DNA from: Chamaea fasciata
Taxonomy: Eukaryota > Chordata > Aves > Passeriformes > Sylviidae
Length of the DNA: 64,000 nt
Reading direction: 5' to 3'
Assembly: GCA_029207755.1 (NCBI GenBank)
Contig: JARCOQ010000006.1
Coordinates: forward strand, 2,024,846 to 2,088,845
Shown: positions 32,795-44,948 of the stretch, one piece after another
How positions within the stretch are numbered: the first letter of the stretch is position 1
Layout of the letters: every line of letters starts with the position of its first letter
Translations under genes and position numbers: made by a program
Notes under the pieces: model-generated
What the model was told of the DNA's origin: nothing
Seen by the model: the letters and a program-made list of their open reading frames with translations, nothing else
The model's database searches: none

Positions 32795-33437
32795 TCCTCT
32801 CTGAGAGCACCAGAAACTCCTCTCTGACTTGTGGGCTGCACACAAAACATCTCCAAGAAGATTTCTCAAGCTGCCAAGACCTCCTCTCCTTCTCCTGGAG
32901 GAGCCTTTGTCACCCTTATCCTGATTGCTTCAAAGCCATCCCTGCAAGGCCAGATCTGTCAACGAGAAAAAGCAGTCAGGGCTGCTGATAAGGGCCCAGC
33001 ACCCTCAGTTCCAGGGGACATTTGCTGTGGGCATGGTTTTTAGGGCAGGTTTTCATTATGTGGAAAGCATGTATCCAAGCCGTCCTGCAGGGTGGCGTGG
33101 TGCCTGTATTTACAGCGCTGGCAGCTTTCAATAGCAATCTATTTTTAATGAATCCAAGCTGGAACGCGGTGCCTAAACCCCTGATTTAAGGCAGATTTCT
33201 AAAAGGAAGATTTACGCAAATTTGCTTGATTGGAAATTAATTACTGCAACAGTCAAGTTCAGCTCAAATAATCTCACAGAGACGGCTGCAGGAGTCAGAT
33301 AATTCATGTTGGAGAGAAGACATCAATTTACATTCCTCACATTTCCATCTGGAAGGTTTCCTAATTCTAGAGCGAGCCGGAGGCATCACAGACAAAGCCA
33401 AGGGTGAGGGGGACTGGGGGCAAACTGGATCTGCTGA
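32795..33437. other. Unique DNA with candidate regulatory core
   Basis: Repeat-free, with a motif-dense AT-rich core at about 33100-33330 described separately. Confidence 0.55.
33100..33330. promoter_or_regulatory. Candidate enhancer: bZIP, homeodomain and palindromic sites
   Basis: Contains TTACGCAA (33212-33219, C/EBP or PAR-bZIP-like) overlapping the perfect palindrome GCAAATTTGC (33216-33225), then AATTAATTA (33235-33243, homeodomain-like), with TTTTTAATGAATCC upstream. Words are non-repetitive and CpGs survive in AT-rich context. Seen: the motifs. Inferred: regulation. Confidence 0.4.
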
Positions 33438-33490
33438 GGGGGACTCGGTGATCTCAGAGCTCTTTTCCAGCTTAAAAATTCTGTGGTTCT
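33438..33490 (+). mobile_element. CR1 LINE 3' end, type B
   Basis: GGGGACTCGGTGATCTCAGA, GCTCTTTTCCAGC and ATTCTGTGGTTCTG. Confidence 0.85.
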
Positions 33491-34120
33491 GGGTCATTCC
33501 CCAAAACGCTCCCAGGAGAGCCATTGTGCCACTGAGTTATGGCAAACTGGGTTTCAAAAGGGGTGAAATATTCCAGACCCTGTTGGTTCTCCCGCTCTGC
33601 TGGATGTTCCTGAAGAGGATTTTTGGGGGTCCAGGTGAGAGAGGGAAAAGATTTGTTGGTCTCAGCGAGGGAAAGGCTTTGATTTGCAAGTATGTTTTTT
33701 TTTTTTTTTTAATTATTCATCTTATTTTGCTGTGAGGAGCTCTTATCAGATTTGGGAAGGCTCTGTTGGGCTCTTACATTTCACAGATCCTCTCCCATTT
33801 CCCAAGCCAACAGCTAAATTTGGGGAATGGGAGAGGAACTGAGCCAGCTCTGGGGTTCAAGAGGTGATGGGGACATGAAATGTTTGAAGTCACCCTGCAT
33901 TGCAGCAGTGCCCTTAGCCATATGAGTTGATTATTTCCTGTTTAATTGTACTCCAGTCCTTAAAGCGTTATAGGAAAGCAGAAGTTTGGTGTGCTCACAG
34001 AGATGAAAGTCCCTCACCCTTTCAGTCAGGGCTTGCAAACTTGATATTTCATTTATTTATGGCTGGACTGAGACATGGGGCTCACTCTTCTCCCCTGTGC
34101 TTTGCACGATGAGCTTAATG
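33491..34120. other. Unique DNA with T16 run
   Basis: T run at 33695-33710. No gene is seen. Confidence 0.55.
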
Positions 34121-34555
34121 ATTCATAGAATTATAGAATGAATCACAGAATGGTTTGGGTTGAAAGGGACCCTAAAGATCATTTCATTCCATCCCCTGCC
34201 ATGGGCAGGGACAACTCCCACTATCCCAGGTTGCTCCAAGCCCTGTCCAGCCTGGCCTTGGACACTTCCAGGGATCCAGGGGCAGCCACAGCTTCTCTGG
34301 CCACCCTGTGCCAGAGCCTCACCACTCTCACAGCCAGGAATTCCTTCCCGATATCCCACCTAACCCTGTCCTCTGGCAGTGGGAAGCCATTCCCTGTTTC
34401 TTGTCCTTCCATCCCTTGTCCCCAGTCCCTCTCCAGCTCTCTTGGATTCCCTTTAGGCACTGGAAGGGGCTCTGAGCTCTCCCTGGAGCCTTCCTTTCTC
34501 CAGGCTGGACATTCCCAGCTCTCCCAGCCTGGCTCCAGAGCAGAGGGGCCCCAGG
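34121..34555 (-). mobile_element. CR1 LINE fragment, type A, long
   Basis: At 435 bp this is the longest minus-strand copy. It keeps three tandem terminal units (ATTCATAGAATTATAGAATG and AATCACAGAATGG), the whole type A 3' region, and extends to GCTCCAGAGCAGAGGGGCCC. It is the best local reference for type A. Confidence 0.96.
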
Positions 34556-35559
34556 CTCCTAATTAATCCACTTGGTGACCCTCTGGCCTGTTTGCCAAAA
34601 AACCCCACCTAAATCATCCAATACTTAAAAGAGAGCACGAAGCTTCTGAGTGCATTCTCGAGGTGTTGCAGCAGGCGTGTGGGACCTGTCCCTGCACTGT
34701 GCTCAGCTTTGTCCTTTGGTTTTGTATTATTTTCTTCTTTTATTCAAACCTTTTTGCTTTTTCAAGACATACTCAACCGTGCCGTCTTGGTAATTATTTG
34801 GAGCCATTTTCTGTGAGGTGCTGGACACCCTCAGAGGTATTGAACCCTTGCAGAGCTAATTCTACCTGGTTCTTCAAGAAATCCAATACAAAGTCCCTTT
34901 TCCCTGCCTTTCTCGCTCTGTTGTTCTCCAGAAAGCAGGCCTGGGATAGGAAGGATGCTCAGAATCTCTGAAATGCTGAAGGCTACGTTTTCCTTTGAAG
35001 CTGGATTGTTTTTCCAGCCTTTTCCCGTTTGCTGTTGATCTCTGCGACATCTCTTCTCCCCCCAAACGCACTTCAGGAATTTTTCTGATCCCTTCCTTGG
35101 CCAGAGGGGAGGGCAGAACATGTCATCCCATCTCCTCTCAAAAGTCAATCAAGAAACTGCTCCGAACTGAGCTGTCACACCCTGGAACTCGGAATGATGC
35201 CTCACGGGTGGTTTTAGAGGTTCCCTCTGTTTGCCCACAGCTATCAAGAGCTTCATGGTCACTGTGGCTGCAGATCATGGGCTGGGAGCTGCTGCAGCAC
35301 CTGGCAGCTCCTTGAGGGATTTCTATGAGGAAGAGATGCTGGGTTTGATCCCAGAAATCCATCTTGCTAAAATGGTTGGCATCCCACTGAGGTCCAACTT
35401 CAGCCCAGTGCAGTGTGATTAGTGCATGAAAAAGTAGCTGTTTGCAAATAAGGACATTAAAAGAGTAATTCGTCCTGGACTGAAATGTCACCTTGCCCAT
35501 TCTCTGCCACAGGACAAGAGGGAAAATACAGGAATGTTGTTATGATGCTTTCCTAAATA
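34556..35559. other. Unique non-coding DNA
   Basis: No gene or repeat is recognised. Confidence 0.55.
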
Positions 35560-35940
35560 CAGGCTGAGAGAGTTGGGGCTGTTCAGCCTGGAGAAAAGGG
35601 GGCTCTGGGGGGACCTTCCAGCACCTAAGGGGGGCTTGACAAGAAGTTTGGAGGAAGATTTTGGACAAAGGATGGAGTGACAGGACACAGGGAATGGCTT
35701 CCCACAGCCAGAGGGCAGGGCTGGATGGGATATTGGGAAGAAATCCTTCCCTGTGAGGGTGGGGAGGCACAGGTGCCCAGAGAAGCTGTGGCTGCCCCTG
35801 GATCCCTGGAAGTGTCCAAGGCCAGGTTGGATGGGGCTTGGAGCAACCTTGGCTAGTGGAAGGTGTCCCTGTCCATGGCAGGGGGTGGATTGAGATATTT
35901 CTGCTCCCTTCAACCCAAACAATTTGATGTTTCTGTGATA
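35560..35940 (+). mobile_element. CR1 LINE fragment, type A, long
   Basis: AGGCTGAGAGAGTTGGGGCT through GGGAATGGCTTCCCACAGCC and CCATGGCAGGGGGTGG to AACAATTTGATGTTTCTGTG. The end carries several substitutions. Confidence 0.95.
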
Positions 35941-36641
35941 CTCTCCCAACATCTAACCATTTGTTTAGGATCTTCCCAAACCAGAGTTGTCTGCATGTTT
36001 AATATCTTCAGTCACGTTTTTCTTCCCTGGATTCTCCCATCACAATCAGAACGTGTGCAAGGCACAGATGTTGATCTGGAGACCCAAATTCTGCCCCTAC
36101 CTCACCTCAGGTTACCTCAGTGATGCTTCCAAGTCCCTGGGAAAGATTCCTGCCTTGGGATGTAGAGGTCTGACCCACCATGCTGCTGAGCAGTAGGAAG
36201 GATCCAGACTTTTCTGGAAGAGAACATGGGATTCAGTCAGTGGCAGCTTCTCCTCCAGTTTCTGGGAACTGCCAAGTGGCTCTGCAACACCTTGGGGGGG
36301 GCAAACAGATGGAGATCACCAGGGAACACAAACTGCACTTCCTAAGGAGACCTGGAGAGGGAAAAATATAATGGTGATTTTTTAGCAAGGAGGAGTAGAC
36401 AAGCATTTTGTTTTCCTACCACAGGATGCCATGGGTACAACGAGTAACACAGAACATTAGATTTGCTTCCAGAAAGTGGCTGACAGCATCCCCTCCTGCT
36501 AATTAAAGTAATTCTGGGTAGCTTTTTCTTGCTTGAAATTAGGCAGGGTAATTTAATCATATTTAGGTCACTCTCAGTGCACACACTGTATTTAGCAGTG
36601 CAGGCTTTTTTCTGACTAATGTGGTTGTCTCTGCCTGCACT

Positions 36642-36679
36642 CATGAATATCTACAGATTTTTCTTTGTAGATATTCATG
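36642..36679. repeat. Perfect 14-bp inverted repeat with 10-nt loop
   Basis: CATGAATATCTACA at 36642-36655 is exactly complementary to TGTAGATATTCATG at 36666-36679, around GATTTTTCTT. The arms stop at both ends, so it is too short for a normal microRNA precursor. Confidence 0.93.
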
Positions 36680-36856
36680 TATCTTGAAATGAGAGATGAA
36701 AGATGAAATCTTGAGAACTGCTGATGGTTGTTCTCGTCAAGGAACAGAGCTTTGAGCTCAAGGAAGGGAAGGGTGGCCTATATTTTGCGTGGGAGATCAG
36801 GAATAGTTCTGCACAGACACAAAGATGGTGTTTTCTCTTTGGTTGTTCACCATGCT

Positions 36857-36930
36857 CTAATTAGTCCAGCATTAATGGGAATTAAGTGTCCTATTTAGCT
36901 GGAGTAAGTGCCCATGCTAATGTTATTAGT
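36857..36930. promoter_or_regulatory. Candidate regulatory block rich in TAAT cores
   Basis: Palindromic CTAATTAG (36857-36864), ATTAATGG (36871), GAATTAAG (about 36879) and GCTAATGTTATTAG (from 36916) lie within 75 bp. These are homeodomain-type cores; density in repeat-free DNA is the only evidence. Confidence 0.33.
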
Positions 36931-37535
36931 GCAGTCAGTTGCAGCTGATACTCCTGAGCACGGGGGCTCTGGCATCCCTCGGAGGGATTCTCTCCTTGTC
37001 GAGGAATCCAGAATTCCATGCAGGCACCACAGGATTTCATGTGTCTTCACCTTCTCACTCAAGGAGTGTTGCCATCTCTGGGAAGCTGAAAGTGACAAGA
37101 AGAGGACAGGGGTTTCAGCAGATTTCTGACACTCGGGTTCTCACGGAAGTTTCACAAAGGAAATGGAAGGAATCACACAGTGCCTGGGGGACAACAAGGA
37201 CAAAAAGCAAGCAGACCCCGGTCTGGTGTGAAAAAAAGCATTTCCCACACCTCAGAAATTCTTGGCCAGCACCAAACAGAGAGTCCATGCAGAAGGATAT
37301 CAAAACCTTGTTGTCCTAAGGTCCATTGAGAACAGTGCTCTGTCCCCGAGAGGAAAGCAGGGGATGATTAGAAAAATAGAGAAAAAAAGATGATAAGCAC
37401 AGTGGTCCATCCCCTGCAGCAACCAGCAGGTTAGAGCTCCAGGGCCAGACATGACAGCTGGAACATCAAATTTCTTGCCAGTGGAAGAGTTGTCCTCCAG
37501 AGATTTCATCATCAGCCCAAAAACCTGTGGACAGG

Positions 37536-37710
37536 GTTCCCTGTGAGGGTGGTGAGGGCCTGGCACAAGTTTTCCAGAGAAGCTGTGGCTGCCCTTGGAT
37601 CCCTGGAAGTGTCCAAGACGGGGCTTGGAGCAACCTGGTCTTGGCAGGGGGTTGAAACAAGATGGAACAAAGTCCCTTCCAACCCAAAGCCATTCCAGGA
37701 TTTTATGATA
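37536..37710 (+). mobile_element. CR1 LINE fragment, type A
   Basis: TTCCCTGTGAGGGTGGTGAG to CCATTCCAGGATTTTATGAT. Two short deletions remove parts of the GGCCAGG and CCCTGCCCATGG blocks. Confidence 0.93.
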
Positions 37711-40230
37711 ATTGTGTCCTCCTTGATATCCAAGACACTGAGTTCCAGCAGATCCCAGTAAAGGTGAGAACAGCACTCAGGTGTGTCTGTTTGTGTCTGG
37801 GAGCTAAATTAAACCAGCACCTTCCCAGCTTGCCATGGACTCACATCTTGGCTGGGTGGCTCAGGTGACAACCTGTCATTTAAGGAGTTTACTGCTGTCC
37901 TGTAACACAATCAGGATGACACTAAATCTTTGGAAATATTGCTAAAAGTTGTTCCTTTCTGAGCCTTCTGCACCATTCAAGAGCAAGGGCTTATGGCTTT
38001 TCCCATCCCATGCCAGGTCCCCTCAGGGTGCACGAAGATTTTCTGGGGCTGTGGTACCTCAGGGAATCTTTTGCCCAGCTGAAAACCTTTCAGTGAGAAG
38101 TAAAACACTTTTTCCAGGAAATGGGGGGGAAAAAAATAAAAAATAAAAGACTTGTCAATGTCTTCAGTCTGGTTTTGTTCTTTTTGTTACTGTAGAAACT
38201 CAAAAGTGCCAGTGAAGAACCCAGACAGATCTGTGCTAATTTATGGGATGGAAGGACAGTCCTGGTCCCAAATTGCCCTACAATTGATGTGCCAGACAAG
38301 AGACTCTCAGATGGTTTTCCAGGAAGGTTCCTGACTGCTTCCACAGATAACCAGACACCTTTGCTGGTGGATGTCACAGGTTTTTCATCCAATTTATAGG
38401 GTTGGAAAACACAAGGACCATGGCAGTGCCTCATATTTCTGGCCAAGAGCAGCCTCTCTCTCCTGCTGGCAGATTGATCCCGTGGGTTAAAACCCTCTGG
38501 AGCTGCAGTCACCACATCCACATCCCCGTGTTGCCAAGGCAACCCCAGCATTCACTCCGGGGATCTGGACACACATGGCTTTGTCTTCTGGCTCTGAAAC
38601 GCTTCCTAAAGCGACCTCCAATCTACTTTTCCCGGGGATAAGTCTATGGAAAAGGCAAATTTCTACACTCAGATGGGAAGTGCTTATTTTATAGAATGAT
38701 TTAACTCTTGTCCCGGCCTGCTGGAGTTTTCTGAGCTTTAATTCCTTAGTGACACGGGAAGGGCCAGAGTGTGCCAGATCCAGTGGCCAGCCTTACTCCT
38801 GACCCTGCTTTTGACATTAATCATTCCCAGCTGCCTCAAAGAAAGATGGAAGAAATGCTCCACTTGATAAATTATGCAATTTTCCCACAGGAGAAGTTTC
38901 ATCCTAATGGGCTGTTGGTAGCTTGTTTGTGCTCTGCAGCATGAGAATTGATATCCCTTTTCCAGACCAAACTAGCAGAGCTGTAGATGCTCCAAAACAG
39001 AGATAAATGCCATTTTCTTTCTCTCTCTTTTTTTTTTTTAATATTAAAAAATATTTCTTTGCAATCTTTCTAACCTCTGAGCTTGCACAATCGCTCTTGG
39101 TGATGAGTTCCACAGCTTAATTAGGCATTGTAATCACACAGTTTAAATTGATGAGGTGCTCTGGTTGCCTTTGAACTGAGTTGGATGGGTTGGGGTTTTT
39201 TTTCTAGACATGATGAAAACAGTGGAGAACGGGAATCCCAGCCTGGTCATTTATCATTTTTTGTCTTCTTCATGTCACCTCTTCTCCCTCTCTCCTCTGT
39301 GCATCCCCCGAGGCAGGGAAAAGCCTTTCTCTACGTCCTGACCTAAAATCCTTTTGAAACATGGGAAGAAAAATCCACCTTCCTCCATGGATGAAGACAA
39401 ACTGTATTCTTCCAGCTTTATCCTTTGAAAGAGGGAGGAGAGAGAGGGAAACAACATTCAGACTTCATCATCTCATTTTATTTTGACTTCTGGGCTAAAC
39501 TGAGTCAAAACAAGATGAAGCAAGATGCTGTGAAGTTAAAAGAATGATTAAAAAAAAAATCCCAATAGTTGATGAGATTAAAAAGGAGACAGATTTCAAG
39601 CACCCACCTTAAAATTAATTTTATTTTTATAGAGATTTTAAATGTTTGTAGGAACAAATATCCTGTTGCTCAGGAAGCCCAGACTAAAAACACCAAATAT
39701 TCCTATCGGGAGATAGGATGAATTATGTTGTGGTTAAGAAAACTTATTGGGGCTCAGGGAACGTGGATTTATTCCCTGTCAGGCTTACAAATACCCTCAG
39801 TAGCTCTGAACAAGCCACTGGGAAATAAATCTTAGCAGGGATTTAAACATCCCAGTCCTGAGCGCTTCATTACCCGTTTTTGAGGTGTTTACTGCCTTCA
39901 GTGGGACTGAATTCCCAGAGAGAAGGGAATGCGGGCCAGGGAAAACATCCATATGGGAGCAGCAGATTTTGAGTCTAGCAGATTTTCTCATTCAACATTC
40001 CTCCTTCAATCCTTTCCTGAAAAAAATCTCGTCCTTCCAGTCTCCTCACAACACGCAAAGCAGGGGAAAAGGGAGAGATTTGAGAGGTTGGGAGAGATTT
40101 TTTTAGAGGGGGAAAGGGTTGTGATAAAATAAATCTTGGGGGTCTCTTTGCTTTAGATTAATTTTAGTTTATTTGGTCTTTTTTTTTTTTTTTTCTTTTT
40201 TGTTTTTTTTCTGTGATTCTTGAAGGCAAA
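37711..40230. other. Unique non-coding DNA
   Basis: 2.5 kb without CR1. T16 run at 40179-40194, interrupted T tracts at 39030 and 40195-40210, and an AT-rich part at 39480-39680. No gene is seen. Confidence 0.5.
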
Positions 40231-40387
40231 ATCATGCAATAATCACAGTTTGGGTTGGAAAGGCCCTTAAAGATCATCCAGTGCCACCCCCTGCCATGAG
40301 CAGGGACACCTTCCACTGTCCCAGGGTGCTCCAAGCCCTGTCCAGCCTGGCCTTGGGCACTGCCAGGGATCCAGGGGCAGCCACAGG
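40231..40387 (-). mobile_element. CR1 LINE fragment, type A
   Basis: ATCATGCAATAATCACAGTT and TTGGGTTGGAAAGGCCCTTA to ATCCAGGGGCAGCCACAGGG. T-rich sequence lies directly outside its 3' end. Confidence 0.94.
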
Positions 40388-41009
40388 GCAATCACAACTT
40401 CCAGCTGGAAAAAAAAAAATGACAAATTGCTCTTTCCTCTCCAAATGCAGGATTCTCCCTGCACTGATGCAGATGGAAAAGGGGTCCCACCTCTCCTGAG
40501 ATGCTTTGCAGACCAGAGGGGAGGTTGTGCTCAGCTACAGGATGGACACAACACCAGCCCTGCAGCTCAAGCTGCAGAAATTGCGTGTGGGCTCTAAACA
40601 CTGCCAGAATTTTTTTGTGCTGATGGATTTTTCATACCGGAAAAACATCCTTGGGCACAAAGATGACCCATAAAGCCGGGTAGCAAAAGGAAATCAAACT
40701 GCTCTCCCACTGTGACATGGCTTTTTCCTGCTCCCATGGAGGTTTGGCATGGCCAAGACCAGCTGCCACGTCTGGGAGAGCGTCCCAACCCTTGCCCCAC
40801 CTGCCAAGAGCAAACCAACATTCAATTTTCAGGCAGCAGGTCTCAGCTGGAGGTTGGGGATCGAGACCGGACTTGAAGGTTGAGGCAGAACTTTGGAATC
40901 AGGGAATATTTCTTCTGAAAGAGTGATGTGTCCTGGAGTGCTGGATCCAACTCTGGGATCCTCAGCATCAGAAGGAGAAAATCTAGAGGAGGCCACAGAG
41001 ATGCTTCAA
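40388..41009. other. Unique non-coding DNA
   Basis: No gene or repeat is recognised. Confidence 0.55.
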
Positions 41010-41432
41010 GAGCTGGAGCCCTTCTGCTCTGGAGCCAGGCTGGGACAGCTGGGAATGTTCCCCTGGAGAAGGGAAGGCTCCAGGGAGAGCTCAGAGCCCC
41101 TTCCAGTGCCTAAAGGGGCTCCAGGAGAGCTGGAGAGGGACTGGGGACAAGGGATGGAGTGACAAGACACAGGGAATGGCTTCCCACTAGGAGAGCAGGG
41201 TTTGAGGGATATTGGGAAGGGATTTTTCCCTGTGAGCGTGGTCAGGCCCTGGCACAGGATGCCCAGAGAAACTGTGGCTGTCCCTGGATCCCTGGAAGTG
41301 CCCAAGGCCAGGTTGGACAGGGCTTGGAGCAGCCTGGGGCAGTGGGAGGTGTCCCTGCCCATGGCAGGGAGTGGAATGAGATGAACTTCCAGGTCCCTTC
41401 CCACCCAGGCCACTCTGCCATTCCAGGATTCT
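41010..41432 (+). mobile_element. CR1 LINE fragment, type A, long
   Basis: GAGCTGGAGCCCTTCTGCTC through CTGGAGAGGGACTGGGGACA and CCCTGCCCATGGCAGGGAG to GCCATTCCAGGATTCTCTGC. About 420 bp. Confidence 0.95.
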
Positions 41433-42555
41433 CTGCCTCCAGACGTGTAATGCAAAGCAGAGCTGTGGGACAGGGCCCTGCCCTGGGCTGAGCGATGCCT
41501 CTTGCCAGCAGATGAGATCTGGGGCTGTTCCCTCTCACTCAAGGGTCATTTAATTTAAAACTTGCTGCTCTGTCAGTGCCCAGAGCCACCGACCCCCTGG
41601 GAATGGTGAGACCCATCTGTTTCCTGAGCTCTGCACGTCCAGGCCATGCCAGGGAACTCGGCTGGGCCGGGCTCAGGAGGCTCTTTTGAATCTTGTCCCT
41701 TTTTCTTGTGGGATTGAGTCGGGGCAGAAGCGAACCCAGAGATGCTCTTTGATGCTGCTCTTGGATCCTGCGCTGCCACGGGCAGCGGGCACAGTGACAC
41801 CAAAATAAATCAAACATTTCTCAGGAATGGGGTGGGGACATCAGCAAAACCTCTGCCTTATGCAATTGCCGCCAGCATTACAGCAGATTTAAAGCAGCTG
41901 CTGTTGGCTTTCCCTCTTCCCTTTCATAAACCGGTTGTTTGTTTGCTCGGGGCTGGAGGAGAGGGGAGAAAGGAGACATGGGATGTGGAGGGCACAGAGA
42001 TGGCTGAGTGAGGGGATGGTGCCCAAATAGATCAGAAAATGGATGGGCGCTGTGAAACCTGGCACACCTGACATGGACAGGAGTGGTTTTGTCATCCCAA
42101 GCAAGGAAGGCGAGCTTGGGATGTGCATGGAGGGCCATAAACAGGGATTGGTAGGGTTGAGCCAAAAGGGATGTTCCTGGAAACACCATCTGGAGAGGAG
42201 AAAGATGTTGGCATCAAGGCATCAGCTCCCAGCAGCTGAGGTATAGGCTGAAAGGGTTGAAAAAAAGGCCTTTGCTTCCTCGAGCAAAGAGGAGTTCGAT
42301 TATTTTTTATTTTAGTTTTTTTTTTTTTTTTTTAAGTAGCAAAAAGTGGAATGATGAGATTTGGACAGAGGCTGGGCGGGGGGTTCAGGGGATAGGACTG
42401 GCCCTAGGGTGGTGCTGGGGTGGTGACCACAGGTGGCAGAGGGGATTGACCCCACTGAGGTTGGGATTGGCTTTGCTGGGCCTGGCCTGGGGGGTGAAAA
42501 GCTGGTTTGGAGTCCAGGTGAAGGATGGGATGGTGCAAGAACCAGGACCCCCTCA
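41433..42555. other. Unique non-coding DNA
   Basis: T18 run at 42316-42333. A long plus-strand frame (248 codons, from 42257) runs through this T tract and the CR1 beyond, which is why I reject it as a gene. Confidence 0.55.
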
Positions 42556-43017
42556 CAAGAAGACATGGAGGGGCTGGAGAGAGTCCAGGGAAGGGAACAG
42601 AGCTGGGGAAGGGTCTGGAGCACCAGGAGCAGCTGAGAGAGCCAGGAAAGGGGCTCAGCCTGGAGAAAAGGAAGCTCAGGGGGGACCTTGTGGTTCTGTA
42701 CAACTCCCTGACAGGAGGGGACAGCCAGGGGGGTCGGGCTCTGCTCCCAGGGAACAGGGACAGGAGGAGAGGGAATGGCCTCAGGCCATGCCAGGAGAGG
42801 GTCAGGTTGGATATTTAGGAAAATTTCTTTATGGAAAGGGTTGTCCAGCCCTGGCACAGCTGCCCAGGGTGAGTCCCCATCCCCAAAGGGATTTAGAAGC
42901 CGTGTGGATGCGGCACTTGGGGACATGGGTCAGTGGTGGCCTTGACAGTGCTGGGGGAATGGTTGGACTGGATGATCTCAGTGGGCTGTTCCGCCTGAAA
43001 TAATTCTGTGATTCCAC
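42556..43017 (+). mobile_element. CR1 LINE fragment, type B, longest copy
   Basis: ACAAGAAGACATGGAGGGGC, through GGAAAGGGGCTCAGCCTGG and CCTGACAGGAGGGGACAGCC to GACTGGATGATCTCAGTGGG and ATTCTGTGATTCC. At about 460 bp it is the fullest CR1 here and the local reference for type B. Confidence 0.96.
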
Positions 43018-43928
43018 AAGGCTCCTGCAGCAGGGAGGGAAGATATGATGCCACTTGTGTACAAAGAGGAGGGGGGCAAGAGAGGGGGTGAGGGAAGAAG
43101 ATACTGGAAGGGATGCAAGTGGCACAGGAAAATCTCCAAGTGAGCACTTGGGCCTCCTCTCTTCCCTGCAAGCAGGAAAATTCCCCAATCTCAGACACAG
43201 CAAGGCTTTGTTTTTACTGCTTTGAGCAGCCTGCTAGAAACTCAGCAGGATGAGAGAAATCCCCATTCCCAAAGCACAGCAGTGCCTACACATGCCGAGC
43301 ACCTGCCTGTGGGGAAACCAGGATGCATTTTCCATCTCACGCCAGGAAAACCATCTCTAACACACAGCCCTGTAGGAACATGCCAGGCTGTAGCTTCAAA
43401 ACTCAGCCATGTAGAGGAATGACTGGATATCTCTGACCCAGGCCCTTTCCCAATCCAGTATATTCCCTTCAGCCACATATTGCTGCCTTTATTGAGCCCA
43501 AATGCTCACCAGCTTCTTTCTATTCAAATAATACCAAAAACATGCTCATCCAAGGGTCAGCATGGATTAATACATAACCAGGATTTCAGCAAACCCCAGG
43601 AGCAATCAAGTCATCACTCTAGTAGAAACAGTTCAGCCAGATATCCACAAAGCAGCCTTTTCCATCATTCCAGGAAACAGTCCCTCAGCTGTCTCCAGCA
43701 ATCCCATTGTGAATAGATGCCTTTTGCCACTTTCCCAGAACATCCATAAATGCAGGGGGTTTCGAATCTGGAGAGGACAAGAGCTGTTTAAACCAAGATT
43801 TAGAGTCTCAGTGGAGGCAAAGGAATTCCCTGCCATCCATCCCTCTCCCTTCAGCCTGGCTGGAATGAGCTCCAGCCCTGCCAATGATCCTCATGGCATG
43901 AGACAATGGAGGTCTTTTGAGTTTCTTT
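43018..43928. other. Unique non-coding DNA
   Basis: No gene or repeat is recognised. Confidence 0.55.
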
Positions 43929-44254
43929 TCATAGAATCATAGAATCCTTTGGGTTAGAAAGGACCTGTAGGATCATGGAGTCCATCCGTTCCCCCAGCAC
44001 TGCCAAGGCCACCTCTAACCTATGTCCCCAAGTGCCACATCCAGATACCTTTTATATCCCTCCAGGGATTGTGACTCAATGACTTCCCTCAACAGCCATT
44101 TCCAGGGCTGGACAACCTCTTCCTTGAAGAAATTTCCCCTAATATCCAATGTAAACATCCCCTGGCACAGCTTGAGGCCATCCTCTCTAATCCTGTCCCT
44201 TGTTCTCTGGGAGCAGAGCCCAAACCTCTTCCCAGCTCCTGAAAGGGAGTTGTA
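43929..44254 (-). mobile_element. CR1 LINE fragment, type B
   Basis: Intact double terminus TCATAGAATCATAGAATCC, then GGGTTAGAAAGGACCTGTAG, CCCCCAGCACTGCCAAGGCC and AAGTGCCACATCCAGATACC, ending CTCCTGAAAGGGAGTTGTAG. The TTAGAAAGGACC wording differs from other type B copies and may mark a subfamily. Confidence 0.94.
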
Positions 44255-44887
44255 GACACATAACTGTTGCAGTTCAAGAGTTGCTAGTCTTGACAGGGGT
44301 TCTCAGAGTCCAATCCATGCTGAAGTTTGGATGGTGGCAGTGAAAGACTTCTAAGACTTTGACCATTTATTTTTTTTTTCCTTCATGCCCAGCTGCCCCT
44401 TGGCAGGGAGTGGGTAAGGGATAAATCCATGGCAAACACCTCCCAGCACATCATCCCTCCATTTTCTGAGGCTGTATTTTACCTGCATCTCTATTTTGTC
44501 TGGGTTTTTCAGCTCTTTGGGCTGGTAGCGCCACATATGTGAGGTGACTGGGTTTGCATATTGTTCCAAGCAACCACCTCCTTTCTATGTTTCCGACCTC
44601 ACCGTTCTCCTTCCTCTTTGGATGGTAAAAAAGCAGCAAACACCTTCAGGGCTGGCATTTTGCTTCACTCTTCGAGCACCTCCAGAGGGAAGGTGGAAAG
44701 GAGGAGGAACTTGCTTTGCACACTGGGTTTCTCACCAGCCTGACATTTGTTTTCACAAGACAAAAGCTTTGTGGACAGAATTTTTGCCCTCTGAGTGCTG
44801 AATTTTCACCCATCTGCCTGAGACATCCTTTTTCTCACAACCACTGGGCTTGGTTTAGTTTTGCCCACCAAAGCAGCGCTCTGGTGT
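44255..44887. other. Unique non-coding DNA
   Basis: No gene or repeat is recognised. Confidence 0.55.
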
Positions 44888-44948
44888 TGGGTGACAGCTT
44901 GGACTCGATGAGCTCAGAGATCTTTTCCACCCTAAACGATTCTGTGAC
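44888..44948 (+). mobile_element. CR1 LINE 3' end, type B
   Basis: GGGTGACAGCTTGGACTCGA, TGAGCTCAGAGATCTTTTCC and ACGATTCTGTGA. Confidence 0.9.

Larger units (their letters stand above)
35941..37535. other. Unique DNA with hairpin and homeodomain-site cluster
   Basis: Free of recognised transposons. It contains the perfect hairpin at 36642 and the TAAT-rich block at 36857, both listed separately. No gene is seen. Confidence 0.55.

Noticed and set aside
36642..36679. MicroRNA precursor
   Set aside because: The 14-bp stem does not extend outward; precursor hairpins need a stem of roughly 30 bp.
42257..43003. 248-codon plus-strand open frame
   Set aside because: It reads through an 18-base T run and then through CR1 non-coding 3' sequence.
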